Under the pieces are notes generated by a model that worked only from the letters and a program-made list of their open reading frames with translations, made no database searches and had not been told where the DNA came from. From assembly GCA_037957365.1 (NCBI GenBank), contig JARHVA010000157.1, positions 3,722,501 through 3,786,500 of the forward strand: DNA of 64,000 nt, read 5' to 3'. Below, in pieces: positions 1 to 11,110 of this stretch. Within the stretch, counting starts at the first letter, position 1; the number at the start of each line of letters is the position of its first letter. A program made the position numbers and the translations under genes. The stretch is from Torreya grandis. Lineage: Eukaryota; Streptophyta; Pinopsida; Cupressales; Taxaceae.

Positions 1-59
1 CGAGCTATATATTTTTTAAAATATATTTATCAATCTACATTATCAATTGTCTAGCCATA

Positions 60-1740
60 AATTATTGATGATATTATTTCATTAGATATTTTGACATTGG
101 AAGAATTATCTAATGATGATTCTCTACTAGAATATTTAGGAGCATATGAGAATCTCCTTCCCTTATATCATAATAATAGGTTTACTCATTCCATAAATGC
201 TCATGCAAACTTTGGAGAGACTCATATTCTATAAAATGATGCTCCACTCAATGGATTTGACACAATCCTTACTACACCTTATATCGAAGATAGATACACA
301 CTTATAAATGAAGAGATAGTTAAATTTAATTATGGAATAAATATAGATCTAAGAGTATTACTTCTATCCACCACACTTTAAAATGGTGAGGATCAATTAA
401 TCATACAAATATTACATGATTTTTTTGAGATATTTCCTTGGGCATGCTCTGATATGATAGTCATTGATCCTCAATTATAACACATTGGATCACATTCTAC
501 CTAGATTCAAAACTAGTAAACTAGAAAATACACAAAATACATCCAAAACTTGTGTTACTAATTAAATAATAAATTTAAAGATTACTTGATGTAGGTTTCA
601 TTCAACCCGTGACCTATCTCGAATGAGTGTCTAATAGTTTTCTAGTGGTAAAGCCTAATGATAAAATTTAATGTTATTCAGATTCCATAGATTTGAATAA
701 GGCTTATCGTAAATATGATTTAGAATTACCTAAAAATGACATGATTATGGATTCCATGGTTAGATATGAGTTGTTATCATTCATGAATGGATTCAATAGT
801 TATAACCAAATAAGAATTACCAAGGATTATCAATAAAAGACATCATTCATTACAACATGGGGCACCTTTTATTACATAGTGATGCCTTTTGGATTAAAAA
901 TGTAGAGGATACATGCCAACATGCCATGACACATATTTTTCAAGATCTCATTCACAAGACAATAGAGGATTATGTGAATGATCCACTAGAAAAATCTAAA
1001 TAGATTAAATATCATGAAATTAATTTATGATAGATATTTGAGTGGCTATGCCAATATAATGTACACCTAAATCCCAAAAAATGTGTTTTCAATGTAAAAT
1101 TAGGAAAATTTTAACGGTTTATTATATCACAACAAGGTATTGAATTTAATCTTTAAAAAAATCAAATCATTGATGTCTCCACCTCAAGGATTGAAATAAC
1201 TCTAATATTTATAGGGGAAAACTTAGGTAATACATCACCTTGTAACTTAGTTATCAAATAAGAAACAACACTTCAACAAGATACTCAAAGAAGATACAAA
1301 TTTTAAATGGGACATAAAATTCTAGGAAAGCTTTGAGGCACTCAATCAATATTTTTCAAATACACCTATTATCATGCCTCGAATACCAAATAAACCACTC
1401 TTATTATACATTTCATCCATAGAGCATGCCTTAAGCACTTTACTTGTATAGTATGATGATGATCACAAAGAATGAGCCATATATTATAATAGTCACACAC
1501 TTGTTGACTATGAGCACAATTACACTGCAATGGAAAAAATATGTTTAGCTCTAGTATTTGCTATGCAAAAAATTTGACACTATATGATTAATAATGAGAC
1601 ACAAGTTATTACTAGAGCTGATCTATTGAAGTTTATAATGTCAAAACCTCTTGTATCAGAATGTATCATAAAATGAGTAAATCTACTTGTGGAATTTGAC
1701 TTAAATATTATACCTCAAACATCAATAAAAATTCAAGTTA
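60..1740 (+). pseudogene. Element A reverse transcriptase and RNase H (pol remnant)
   Basis: These domains would copy element RNA into DNA and remove the RNA strand. Visible landmarks in shifting frames are FFEIFPWACSDM near 420-460 (the conserved segment before RT), DLNKAYRKYDLELPK near 690, SFMNGFNSYNQIRI near 775, MPFGLKN near 882 and YVND near 970 at the YVDD catalytic box. RNase H follows from about 1300, with LLLYIS near 1400 and YTAMEKICLALVFAMQKI near 1520-1575. It ends in the IIPQTSIKIQ segment near 1710 that precedes the second RNase H in this lineage. The box reads YVND, so a catalytic aspartate is lost, and many stops and frame changes interrupt it. It is a clear pseudogene; family assignment is firm. 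Confidence 0.85.
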
Positions 1741-2100
1741 TCATCGACCAATTAGCTACCACACCATTACAGGATATAGAACCCTTATGGATACTTTTAG
1801 AGATGATCTCATAGCATATAATATTATTGAGAATACATGGACAATGTTTTTCAATGGCTTAAAATGTGTATTTGGCATTGGTACAAGAACTACTCCACGT
1901 GGAGTGCCTATGCCATTTGTATATAGATTAGGGTTTTCATGCACAAATAATATCATAAAATATGATGCATTGAATTTGGTATTATACATCACTAACACTG
2001 TACAAATAAAATCCATTAAGATATATAAAGATTCATAATTTCTTGTTAAATAAGTCATAGATTTTTATCATATAAAAGAAGAATAAATAATTCCATACAA
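1740..2100 (+). pseudogene. Element A archaeal-type RNase H domain (aRNH)
   Basis: An 83-codon open stretch (1787-2038) carries WTMFFNGLK, then GIGTRTTPRG, then RLGFSCTNNIIKYDAL and KIYKDS. In Tat-lineage elements the matching segments read roughly W-x-x-x-F-D-G-A, G-x-G, T-N-N-x-A-E-Y-E-A-L and G-D-S, which identifies the extra archaeal-type RNase H. The first catalytic aspartate is Asn here (FNG instead of FDG), so the domain would be inactive. It lies downstream of the retroviral-type RNase H and upstream of integrase, the common Tat order. The antisense ORF over the same bases is a shadow. Confidence 0.8.
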
Positions 2101-2528
2101 AAATATGGAATAATGTTTACAGGCACATTTTGATAATTTTTCAATTGAGAACATTTCATGAAAGGATAAACATTATGTAGATACTATGTCTAGCATAACA
2201 TATTTAATACCAATTAACATAAATGATGATCAGATTATAATCGCCATATAATATCTATAAAATATTTCAATTTCAAATGCATATATGGTAGCCTTGTCAA
2301 TCTTGGTAATTACACGCAGTATAAAAATCCTAGAATGGTTTACTCATATATATAAATTTTTTAATAAATCAATTACACCAAATATTTTTATTATAAATGA
2401 CAAGCATAAATTGTAGCATGATGCACTTCCATATGTGATTATTAGAGGATATTTTTTTAAACATTCATTAGAAGGTCAGTTACTTCAATGCCTAGGTACT
2501 GAAGAAGCTAAGTTATAAATACAATAGG
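2100..2528 (+). pseudogene. Element A spacer and first part of integrase zinc domain
   Basis: The strand opens with YVDTMSSITYLIP near 2175, matching the spacer that follows aRNH in Tat elements. It ends with RGYFFKHSLEGQLLQCLGTE near 2445-2505 and EEAK, matching the conserved LYRRSxDGxLLRCxxxEEA segment just before the integrase HHCC zinc finger. The coding sequence stops at the copia-1 boundary, immediately before where the EVHEGxCGxH part of the finger is expected. That missing part is found after copia-1. Confidence 0.7.
2524..2528. repeat. Target-site duplication ATAGG, left copy (copia-1)
   Basis: Five bases ATAGG directly precede the TG that opens the left LTR of copia-1, and the same five bases follow the end of the right LTR at 10,057-10,061. 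A 5-bp duplication is normal for copia integrases. Confidence 0.9.
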
Positions 2529-3516
2529 TGTTAATCACGAGATATACTAAGAGGAGGGGTGAATTAGTCTATCATACATATTTTAAAAATTTTACTTAAT
2601 CTGATTTTTTTCTTTAACCACTTAATCATACATTCAAGATATGCAATAAAACTGAAATAATAACATGCACCACACAAGAGAGAGACCAGATTTTTACATG
2701 GAAACCCAGTGTGGGAAAAACCATGGAGAACAATCTCAAGTATATGAATGATCACCAACTCAAATTACAAAGTTTGTAAGCACCAACTTGTAAGAGCACC
2801 AACCCCTTTACTGAGCACTAACACAACAACTATTTATGAGCACCAACCCATAGGATCACCAACCCCTCTTATGTAAAACACAACTATCTCTCAATGTTAC
2901 TTTCTCAACAAATGATAGAACTATACTATATCTCTTTCTCTTCTCACCTCTTTTCTTATATAAAATAAATATAAACCATGCACTCTCTTGCATATTACAA
3001 ATGGCTTCCCAAACCTCCTTTTATATCTTTGTAAATGACCTTTGGCATTCACCCTTTGTGACCCTTTAATCCACATATAAAATGATTGCCAAAATTGAAT
3101 GACCCTTTGAATCCTTTCATTTGAAAAATCACATGGTGACCCTTCATGAGCAAATTTGTCCTTTTCCCTTTTGTCTTTATTTGGTGACTCTTCAAATTTT
3201 TCAAGGTGACTTTTCATGGAAAAATGTGCTCTTCCCTTTTTTGTCTTCACTTGGTGACTCTTTGAATTTCTCAATGTGACCTTTCATGAGAAAATACATC
3301 CTTTCCCTCTTTTGTCTTTATCTCGTGACTCTTTAACTTCTTCATGGGCCCTCTTTTAACTTTATACAACCAAAAATATATCCATTAACATTTAATAAAT
3401 ATTAGCACACTTTAGCCAAAATATGAACATTAAAAACACCTTAAGACATTAAATATTATGGGGCCTTTATCACTAATAATGTTAGACCTTTCACATTAAT
3501 GAAAATATTTTCAACA
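2529..3516 (-). repeat. Copia-1 3' LTR (left copy)
   Basis: It begins TGTTAATCA and ends TTCAACA, so the TG...CA termini are intact. It aligns along its length with 9039-10,056 and with both copia-2 LTRs. Shared landmarks are a GGGTGAATTAGT block near the left end, repeated AGCACCAACC modules near 2780-2870, and GGTGACTCTT/CATGA modules near 3120-3330. Open frames here (for example 2921-3274 minus) are LTR sequence, not genes. Confidence 0.93.
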
Positions 3517-3530
3517 ATCTCCCCCTTTTT
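3517..3530 (-). promoter_or_regulatory. Copia-1 polypurine tract
   Basis: The plus strand reads ATCTCCCCCTTTTT next to the CA end of the left LTR, so the element strand has AAAAAGGGGGAGAT. This is the expected second-strand primer beside the 3' LTR, and copia-2 has the same tract at the same place. Confidence 0.85.
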
Positions 3531-4423
3531 CATTGATGGTAACCTCAAACTAAAATTGCCACATCTTGAAACATGTACTATACATGCCAACCTACACATA
3601 CTACCAACTAAAAAACATATAATAACTCCCCCTTACTGTAGCATCTTGTACATATGCATGTACCTATTCTTGTACCTATGTCTATACTTTTCTCCCTTTG
3701 ACATCAATGGCAAAGGGTCTATCCTAGAGCTAATACTTACTCCCCCTCAATTGATGATGATCCTCAATGGTAGGAATTAAAATAAATTACTCCCAACTTC
3801 TCTCGTAGATACTTGAAAGTGTCCTTTGGTAGTGCCTTTGTGAACATATATGTAATATGTTCTTCAGTACTAATATGTTCCATATTAACCTATTGATCTA
3901 CAACCTGCTCTCTCAAAAAGTGATATCTAATCGAAATATGTTTTGTTCTTGAATGCATCACTAGATTCTTAGAAATATTAATAGCACTTGTGTTGTCACA
4001 AAAAATAGAAATAGGTTCATCATATTTTACCTCAATGTCTTTTAAAGTTTGATTCATCCAAAGCACTTAATTACAACACAACACTGCTACAATATATTTT
4101 GATTCAATTGTAGAAAGTGATACTAAGCTATGCTTCTTTCTTATCCAAGATAATAAGTTATCACCGAGGAAAAAATCTCTTCCACTTGTAATTTTTCTAT
4201 CATGAAAACAACCTACCTAATTTGAATCTACATAAGCAACCAAAGTGAAATATCTGCTTGTGGGATACCAAAATTTGTAATTCAATGCCCCCTTGACATA
4301 TTTGAATATTTTTTTCACTAATTGAACATGACTCTCCTTCAAGGCTGCTTGATATCTTGCAACCATGCCTACTATATGCATGATGTCTAGCCTTGATTCT
4401 ATCAAATATAAAATAATACCAAT

Positions 4424-4449
4424 CATATATATATATATATATATATATA
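4424..4449. repeat. (AT)n microsatellite
   Basis: About 13 AT units lie in the copia-1 RT region, at a point where copia-2 has only a short CATATATCTACAT run. This is a local expansion next to the 290-bp insertion. Confidence 0.9.
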
Positions 4450-4460
4450 AAGATTGATCT

Positions 4461-4755
4461 ACAACATACTAAATCAAGCTGGGAAGTATGAAAATAAAAA
4501 TAAAATGTAAATAGAAATCAAATTAATCACACTAATTCAAGATGGGAAGTATGAGAAATTTAATAAAATGGTCGTAAGCATAAATGCAATCATAAAATAA
4601 GAAGATAAAAGTGAAATGTTTATAAAGTAAGCATAAAACATACTAAATCAAGATGGGAAGTATGTTAATGACATGTAACTCATAATCAAACACAACTTAT
4701 CTCAAATTTGACATGTATAATTTCATTGTGACTTGGTTATAGTATGAGCTAGGTA
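4461..4755. repeat. Insertion in copia-1 RT carrying three copies of a 23-bp repeat
   Basis: Alignment by eye with copia-2 (52,590-52,690) shows extra sequence between the AAAGATTGATCT motif and the CTTCAT...CTCACC motif. Inside it a 23-bp unit (ACTAAATCAAG followed by ATGGGAAGTATG) occurs at 4468-4490, 4531-4553 and 4642-4664, with one or two changes. Spacings are 63 and 111 bp. I see no terminal inverted repeat or clear target duplication, and no coding frame. It could be a small non-autonomous insertion or filler DNA. Confidence 0.6.
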
Positions 4756-5639
4756 TTAGACTTCATCCTTACTCACCGTGTTCCTTGTACCCATTAGTAT
4801 GTTGACTGGTGCACAATCATCAAAATGAAAAAAATTCAATATTTCCTTGGCATATTTATTTTGAGATATGAAAAATCTTTTATCTAACTAAAATATTTAC
4901 AACCCTAAGAAAAATGGCAATTCTCCAAGCATAGACATCTCAAATTATTTTTGCATATTATCAAAAAATTCTTTTGTCATCTTTTCAATGTTTCCTCTAA
5001 ATATTATGTCATCAACATATACCACAACAATCATCTAATTCTCACCTTCTATTTTGATGTAGAGATTACTGTTAGCAAAACCTCTCTTAAAACCTTGATC
5101 TTATAGGTACTTATCAAGCCTTACATACCAAGCTCTAGGAGCTTGTTTAAATCCATATAGTGTTTTCTTCAATCTACATACATAACTACTATCATTTTAG
5201 AGAAGAAATCCCTCAAGCTACTCAATGTAGACATCCTCTTCTAGATTCCCATTTAGGAAAGTAGACTTGACATCTATCTGAAACACTTTGAAATTCTTAA
5301 ATGTTGCATATGCAAGAAATATTTTAATAGCCTCTATCCTTGCCACTAGTGCAAAAGTTTCTTTAAAATCTATTCCCTCAATCAAAGCATATCTTTTACA
5401 TACTAACCTTGCTTTGTTCCTGGTAACTTCACCATCTTCATTCAACTTATTTATGTATACCTATTTTGTTTTTATCACATTTTGATCTTTTGGTCTAGGC
5501 ACTAATTCCCAAGTATTATTTTTTTCTATCTAATTTAATTCCTCATCCATTGCCTCAACCCAATGCTCATCATGTCTAGCTTTTGAAAAATTTCTAGGCT
5601 AAATTTTGGATAACAAAATTAACTTGCTCATATTTACTT

Positions 5640-6860
5640 ATCATCATTATTCTAGTGTGAACTACTTCATTTATGTTCTTGATGATGTCACTTTCATTAT
5701 GATTTCTCTAGACATATTTGGATGGGGTTTTGGTGTCTTTTTTATCCTTCTTCTCATCTTCATCTGATTCTTCAAAATCTTCTTCTTCAATAATTTTAGG
5801 AGTGTCATCTAGATCATTGGCTCTTTATGCTACATCTTTATCTATCCTGACACTTGCACTTTAAACAATCTTCTTGGTTCTTTTGTTATAACATTTATAA
5901 GCTTTATTTTTGTAAGAATATCTAGGAAATATGCTTTCATCTATTCTATATTCAAACTTATTGTCAAAAACTCTAAAATAATCAACTGTAGCTAGTTTGT
6001 CTTTCCATAGCTCATAGGGAGTCTTGTCACTATTTACTCTTAACAATGCTCTATTCTAGATATGCATTGATGTACCTACTACCTTTCTTTAATATTTATC
6101 TAGTATTTTGGATTCATTTAGCATTGTCCTCACCATCTCTTGAAGTGTTCTATTTTTCCACTCAACTACTCCATTTTTCTATGGAGTTCTAGTTGTTGAA
6201 TAATGTTTATTTATCTCATGGTCTTCATAATACTCAATAAATTGATCTGAAATGAATTCTCCTCCTGAATATGATCTGAGGCACTTAATCTTTAAACCAA
6301 TTTTATTCTCACTAAAGCTTTAAATGCTTTGAAGTAGATGAAAGCTTTAGATTTTTTCTTCAAAAACATTACCCAAGTCATATGTTTAAAATAATCAATA
6401 AACAACATAAATTATTTCTCACCTTAAGTACTTTGAGTTCTATTAGGTCCACACAAATCAATGTGAACAAGCTCTAACATCAGAGTGGTCAAGTATTCTT
6501 TTGTCTTGAACCATTTGTTGACCTACTTCCCATGCTGACATGGTTCACAAAGTCTGTTAGAGGGCTTTGTAATCTTTAGAATATATTTAACTGCTTGCTT
6601 GTTTTTGATGTTGACAAGATTTTTAAAATTTATGTGTCTCATTCTCCTATGCCATAACCAACTTTCCTCAACCTGACTCAAACAACATATTTGACCTTTG
6701 ATATCTGATAACATATATAAATTTGTGCCTATCCTCTGAACATCTACAATCAACATATTTAAATATTTTCTCCTAATCTCACAACATAATGCATAAAACT
6801 TTAGTGTGTGTCCTTGATCACATATTTTACTTACACTCAATAGATTATGATTAAGACCTT
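5640..6860 (-). pseudogene. Copia-1 integrase with preceding zinc domain
   Basis: On the minus strand the pre-integrase zinc segment (about 6523-6860) has ESWLWHRRMRHINFKNL and ends CEPCQHGK. The catalytic core follows. HIDLCGP near 6455 keeps the first aspartate. The second site reads LRSYSGGEF near 6270, so the expected aspartate is Tyr. The glutamate segment reads NGVVEWKNRT near 6160 with a stop just before it. The C-terminal part (5861-6046) has TPYELWKDK. Integrase would insert the cDNA copy into the genome; this copy is inactive. Confidence 0.85.
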
Positions 6861-7068
6861 CTACATACATAACATTTTTAGTCTTAGTTCTACCATTATC
6901 TAAACATAATGTACCTTTTTTGGCTATTCTGGTAGTGGTATTATATTTGAATTTCACTATGCCACCATTGATCTTCTTGAGAGTTATGAACTTACTCTTG
7001 TATCCTATCATGTACCTCAAACATCTACTATCAATGAACCATGGCTTTTCTTCATTTCTTGCATGCAA
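6860..7068 (-). pseudogene. Copia-1 aspartic protease
   Basis: The minus-strand open frame 6523-7068 starts in the protease, with WFIDSRCLRYMIG where the family has WFIDSGCSRHMTG. The catalytic D-S-G is therefore D-S-R. NGRTKTKNVMYVEGLNHNLL and SVSKICDQGH follow as expected for the protease C-terminal half. The protease would cut the copia polyprotein. In copia-2 the same motif is intact as DSG. Confidence 0.85.
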
Positions 7069-7089
7069 AGCTGTCTAGACTAACATAGA

Positions 7090-8972
7090 CTTTTTAAGTT
7101 GTTTATTTTACCATGAACCTATCTAAACTTTCTTTTTGATGAATGGAGCCTTGAAACTTTGGTCCTTCTTGACTGACTCAAACATGCTTCTATAATGTTG
7201 GGCTATGTGTCTAAAATTATTACACTTATAACATATTGTAACCTCTACATCAAAACCTGAAAGAGGAGCAAAAGAGTTATGGATTCTACTAGACTCTACA
7301 TGAGTTTCCTTTTCCTTATTTCTGAAATCATTAGCTCTTTTCCAATAGTCTATTTTCTTATGACCATAACCATTACTATAAAAACAATAACCATGAAAAT
7401 AAAACCTGTTCTAATTTGTATATCTTTGACCTGATTGTCTTTTGTAGCTTTGTTCCTTCCAACCTTTTTTGTTTGAGTTGTCCTCTATATTCTTAACTTC
7501 TTCACTTTTTATTTTCTCTTTTGTAAGAGCTTCAACATAGCTCTTTTTCTTTTCAAATTTGATACCTATTTTATATGATATTTATTTTTAACTTTCTTAT
7601 ATTTTATTCAACATGTTAGTTCTATTCTCAAATTTTGAATCATTGACAGCTTTATCCTTGACTATTTTATTTTTTTTATTGATATCTTCATTTAAAGTGG
7701 TAATTTCAACAACATACCTTTCACGTTCTTCACTTACTTTTTATAATTGAGTTGTTATATATTCTTCAATCTTTTTGGGTTCTTCAATGTGTGCTTGTAG
7801 ATCTTCAATTATTTCCTTTGACTCTTTTTTATTTTTCTCGATCTGGAGCTTCAATCTTTGATTCTTCTTCTTAAGATATTTTAATTCTTCTAAGGCACAA
7901 GTGAGTTATCCTTCTATATTCACCTCAAATTCATCATGTTCTTCTTCTTGATCATCAGTACTTTTTCTTATGGAGGCATCTTCATGTATGGTCATGAATA
8001 TAATCACTTCTTCATCTGAGTCACTGACGCCACTATCTTCGACTGAGCTAAGATATTTAAAATATAAACTCTTCTTGAATCCCTTATTGAATTTTATTTT
8101 GAAGTTATTCTTGTATTTAGACATTCCTTATTCATTAACACCATTATTCTTATCTAGACACTTAACTACAAAATGTCCAATCTTACTACATTTAAAACAT
8201 TTAAATGGCAATTTTCCTTGATATTTACCTGTGCCTTTTTTTGGCTTGTATATGAATATAGATCTATTGTCATCTTCTTAATTTATAGATTTGTCACTTG
8301 ATTCTTGAATCTTAGCCTTGTATTTATTTTATGTCTTAAAAGTAGCTTCCCTCTTTGAGATTTTTTCTTGTTTAGTCTGCATCTCATATGTTGTAAGAAT
8401 ACCATGTAGTTAATCCATATTTACCTTGGCTAGATCCTTCATCTCCTCGATTGCCAAAACCATTGCATCATATCTCAAAGGTAGAGATCTCAAAACCTTT
8501 TGTAACATTATTGATTCTTCTAAATTTTCTCTAAGACCTTGAATCTAATTAACTATTTGATCAACTCATAAAAGATAACTTGTTATGTTTTCTTCCTCTT
8601 CCATTTTCAAATTCTCAAATTGTCTTCTGAATGTCTAGAGCTTAGCTTGTTGAACCTTTCCATCACCTTTGTAAATATTCTCAAGATTTACCCAAGTCTC
8701 ATGATAATATTTGCATTGCATAACTTTAACAAATTTTGATTCACATAAACCACAAAAAATAACATTTAAAGCTTTAGCATTATTTTTACTTGCCTTCTTT
8801 TCTGTAGGAGTAATCACAAGTGTCTATGGCTCTTTGTATTCTTCCATCACTACTTAAAAAATGTTGAATCCAAGGCCAAGTAAGTCCTCATCCTTATTAT
8901 CCAAAATGCATCATTTGTCCCATCAATAAAAGGTGCCTTATTTATAGAAAAACCTTCATGTGATCTAGCCAT
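7090..8972 (-). pseudogene. Copia-1 gag with CCHC zinc knuckle and coiled coil
   Basis: The likely start is the ATG at 8970-8972 (MARSHEGFSINKAPF), matching the MAGSHEGF start of copia-2. The UBN2-type capsid region follows, with ALNVIFCGLCESKFVKVMQC (8635-8817) and MVLAIEEMKDLAKVNMD. The zinc knuckle near 8155-8200 reads CFKCSKIGHFVVKC, a complete CX2CX4HX4C. An acidic Asp/Glu-rich tract (7906-8124) and a Lys/Glu/Leu-rich probable coiled coil (about 7500-7900) come next. A second, damaged knuckle (CYKCNNFRHIAQHY) lies near 7230. Gag forms the particle that packages element RNA. Stops break it in several places. Confidence 0.88.
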
Positions 8973-9020
8973 CATGCTTTCCATGATCTACATTCAAGCT
9001 GTTAAACTTTTTCTGAAAGA

Positions 9021-9037
9021 ACCTGCTCTGATACCAA
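9021..9037 (-). promoter_or_regulatory. Copia-1 primer-binding site (initiator tRNA-Met)
   Basis: The plus strand reads ACCTGCTCTGATACCAA beside the right LTR, so the element strand has TTGGTATCAGAGCAGGT. TGGTATCAGAGC is complementary to the 3' end of the plant initiator tRNA-Met, the usual primer for copia elements. Confidence 0.92.
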
Positions 9038-9038
9038 T

Positions 9039-9187
9039 TGTTAAGCATGGGATATAATAAGAGGGGGGGTGAATTAGTATATCATATATCTTTTAAAACT
9101 TTTACTTAATATTATTTCTTTTCTTTAACCACTTAATCATACATTCAATATATGCAATAAAACTAAAATAATAACATGCACCACACA

Positions 9188-9227
<40 letters not shown>

Positions 9228-10056
9228 CATATTTTTATGTGGAAACCCAATGTGGAAAAATCCATGAAAAAAAATTTCAAGTATATGAATGAGCACCAAC
9301 TCAAATTACAAAGTCTATAAGCACCAACTTGTAGGAGCACCAACCCCTTTGCCAAGCACCAACATAACAACTATTTATGAGCACCAACCCATAGGAGCAA
9401 AAACCCCTCTTATGTAAAACAAAACTATCTCTTAATGTTACTTTATCAATAAATGATATAAATCTCCCATATCTCTTTCTCTTCTCTCTTTTTTTCTTAT
9501 ATAAAAAAATTACAAACTATGCACTCTCTTGCATATTACAAATGGCTTCCCAAGCCTCCTTTTATAACTTTCCAAATGACCTTTGGCATTCACCCTTTGT
9601 GACCCTTAAATCCAAATAGAAAATGGCACCAAACTTGCATGACACTTTGAATCCTTTCATTTTAAAAGTCACATGGTGACCCTTCATGACTAAATTTGTC
9701 CTTTCCCCTTTTGTCTTTATTTGGTGACTCTTTGAATTCCTCAAAGTGACTCTTCATATAAAAATGCACCTTTCCCTCTTTTGTCTTCACTTGGTGACTC
9801 TTTGAATTCCTCAAGTTGACCCTTCATGGGAAAATATGTCCTTTCCATCTTTTGGCTTTATCTCATGACTCTTTGACCTCTTCATGGGCCCTCTTTTGAC
9901 TTTATGCAAAAAAAAAAAAAATTGTTAATATTTAATAAAGATTAACACACTTTAGCCAAAATGTGAAAATTAAAAACACCTTAAGACATTAAATTCTATG
10001 GGGCCTTTATCACCAATAATGTTAGACCTTTGACATTAATGACAATATTTCCAATA
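9039..10056 (-). repeat. Copia-1 5' LTR (right copy)
   Basis: It begins TGTTAAGCA and ends CCAATA; the expected terminal CA has become TA. It aligns with 2529-3516. It contains a (GA)n expansion at about 9188-9224 that the left LTR lacks. On the element strand this is the copy that would drive transcription. I could not place a TATA box with confidence. Confidence 0.93.
9188..9224. repeat. (GA)n microsatellite inside copia-1 5' LTR
   Basis: A run of GA units follows CACCACACAA. The other three LTRs of this family have only three or four GA units at this place, so the array expanded after insertion. Confidence 0.9.
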
Positions 10057-10061
10057 ATAGG
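10057..10061. repeat. Target-site duplication ATAGG, right copy (copia-1)
   Basis: ATAGG follows the end of the right copia-1 LTR and matches 2524-2528. Element A coding sequence resumes immediately after it. Confidence 0.9.
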
Positions 10062-11110
10062 TACATGACATATAATGTAGTGGTTATTTTAGTGGAAAAT
10101 AAATGTCATAAAATCTAATTTTACAAGGGTATTATTAGCCTACTATGGAAAAATAATGTCTTGAATACACCACATTATGTTAAAAATGCCAATAAGAAAG
10201 TAATATAAACCATTTTCCTTTAGATGAATTAAAACTCATTGTTTCACCTTAGCCATTCACACTTTAGGGTTTTAACTTGATTGGAAAATAAAACTAGAAT
10301 CAGTTGGTGGGCATAAATTCATAATTATAGATATTGAATATTTTACCAAATGGATATAAGTTATTCCCATACATTTCACTATAGGAGAGGACATATGTTA
10401 ATTCCTGATGATACACATGATATCCTAAATTAGCCTCCTTTCAATGATCATTACAAATAAGGGATAATATTTCAAAAATAAAATAGTCAAAAAAATGGTG
10501 CTAAGTATAATTTTCAACACACCTTTTCTAATCTTTATTACCCTTAGGGCAATGGATAGGTAAATTTTACAAATAAAACTATAAATAATATCTTGAGTAA
10601 ATAAATTACTAAATTTGGTGACAACTAGCATAACTAACTAGTTTATGCACTATGGGAATACTAGACAAACATCCACACACCCACTAGGGCTACTTGGTAT
10701 TCATTGGTTTATGGGACATAAGCAGTTATTCCATTAAATTTTTAAATTCCATCTTTATGAGCATCTTTCAAAGGGATTGTTATAGGTGAATAATATAGAG
10801 AAAATGCTTGCATGAGTTAGATAAATTGGATCACACTTGCATATAAACAACCAAACATCTTAGGGTATATCTAACCACATTCATAAGGCTTAAAACAAAA
10901 AAATCACATCAAATAATTTGAGTTTGATGACTTGGTTTTAAAGGAGAATCTAAGAAACATCAATGTAAAAGAGGAAACAAAAAGCAAGTTCATGCCAAAT
11001 TAGTTGGGGCTATATGTGATTATAGAAAAGTTTAGCACAAAATTTTATCATCTAGCTTCATTTGAAGTCAAAATAGTCAAGAACCTAATGAAAATTATAC
11101 ATCTACAATG
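10062..11110 (+). pseudogene. Element A integrase, remainder
   Basis: Directly after copia-1 the strand resumes with the second part of the integrase zinc region: a TYMTYNVVV segment where Tat elements have G-x-C-G-x-H-x-x-G, and NTPHYVKNANKK near 10,155-10,190 at the second Cys pair. The core follows, with IGKIKLES, GGHKFIIIDIEYFTKW near 10,300-10,355, and later WYSLVYGT near 10,705, equivalent to the TPYSLVYG segment. The first catalytic aspartate (WGxD) reads as Asn, after a Trp-to-stop change. FDDLVLK near 10,925 and a P-N-x-x-G-x-Y-V-I segment near 11,000 mark the C-terminal domain. The pol region fades out by about 11,110. Confidence 0.8.

Larger units (their letters stand above)
1..2528 (+). 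mobile_element. Element A: Tat-like Ty3/gypsy retrotransposon, left part
   Basis: This is the degenerate pol region of a plus-strand gypsy element that enters from beyond the left edge of the window. The order seen is pre-RT linker, reverse transcriptase, RNase H, a second archaeal-type RNase H, and the start of the integrase zinc region. The extra RNase H between RNase H and integrase is the hallmark of the plant Tat lineage. The element breaks off at 2528, where copia-1 begins, and resumes at 10,057 in the same integrase domain. Its left LTR, gag and protease lie outside the window. Confidence 0.85.
3775..5500 (-). pseudogene. Copia-1 reverse transcriptase and RNase H
   Basis: Read on the minus strand, the N-terminal RT part (5218-5445) has [20 protein letters not shown] and [20 protein letters not shown], the usual RVT_2 landmarks. 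The catalytic box YVDDIIF is intact near 5010. The RT tail and RNase H (about 3782-4426) show DIMHIVGMVARYQ, IFCDNTSAINISKN and SRTKHISIRYHFLREQ. An insertion of about 290 bp at 4461-4755, absent from copia-2, splits RT. Several Gln, Trp and Arg positions are stops. The product is inactive. Confidence 0.9.
2529..10056 (-). mobile_element. Copia-1: complete Ty1/copia retrotransposon nested in element A
   Basis: This is a full-structure minus-strand copia element of 7528 bp. It has two LTRs (2529-3516 and 9039-10,056), an initiator-Met-tRNA-type primer site beside the right LTR, a polypurine tract beside the left LTR, and gag, protease, integrase, RT and RNase H in copia order between them. An ATAGG duplication flanks it. 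The integrase region of element A resumes directly after it, so insertion is proven by both the duplication and the interrupted host domain. All genes carry stops. It is the same family as copia-2 at 50.7-57.9 kb; the two can be aligned by eye over their whole length. Confidence 0.95.

Noticed and set aside
1756..2058. 100-codon minus-strand ORF
   Set aside because: Antisense to the aRNH domain of element A, which explains the lack of stops.
2921..3274. 117-codon minus-strand ORF rich in Lys/Glu
   Set aside because: Lies wholly in the copia-1 LTR; equivalents in the other three LTRs are not conserved as proteins.
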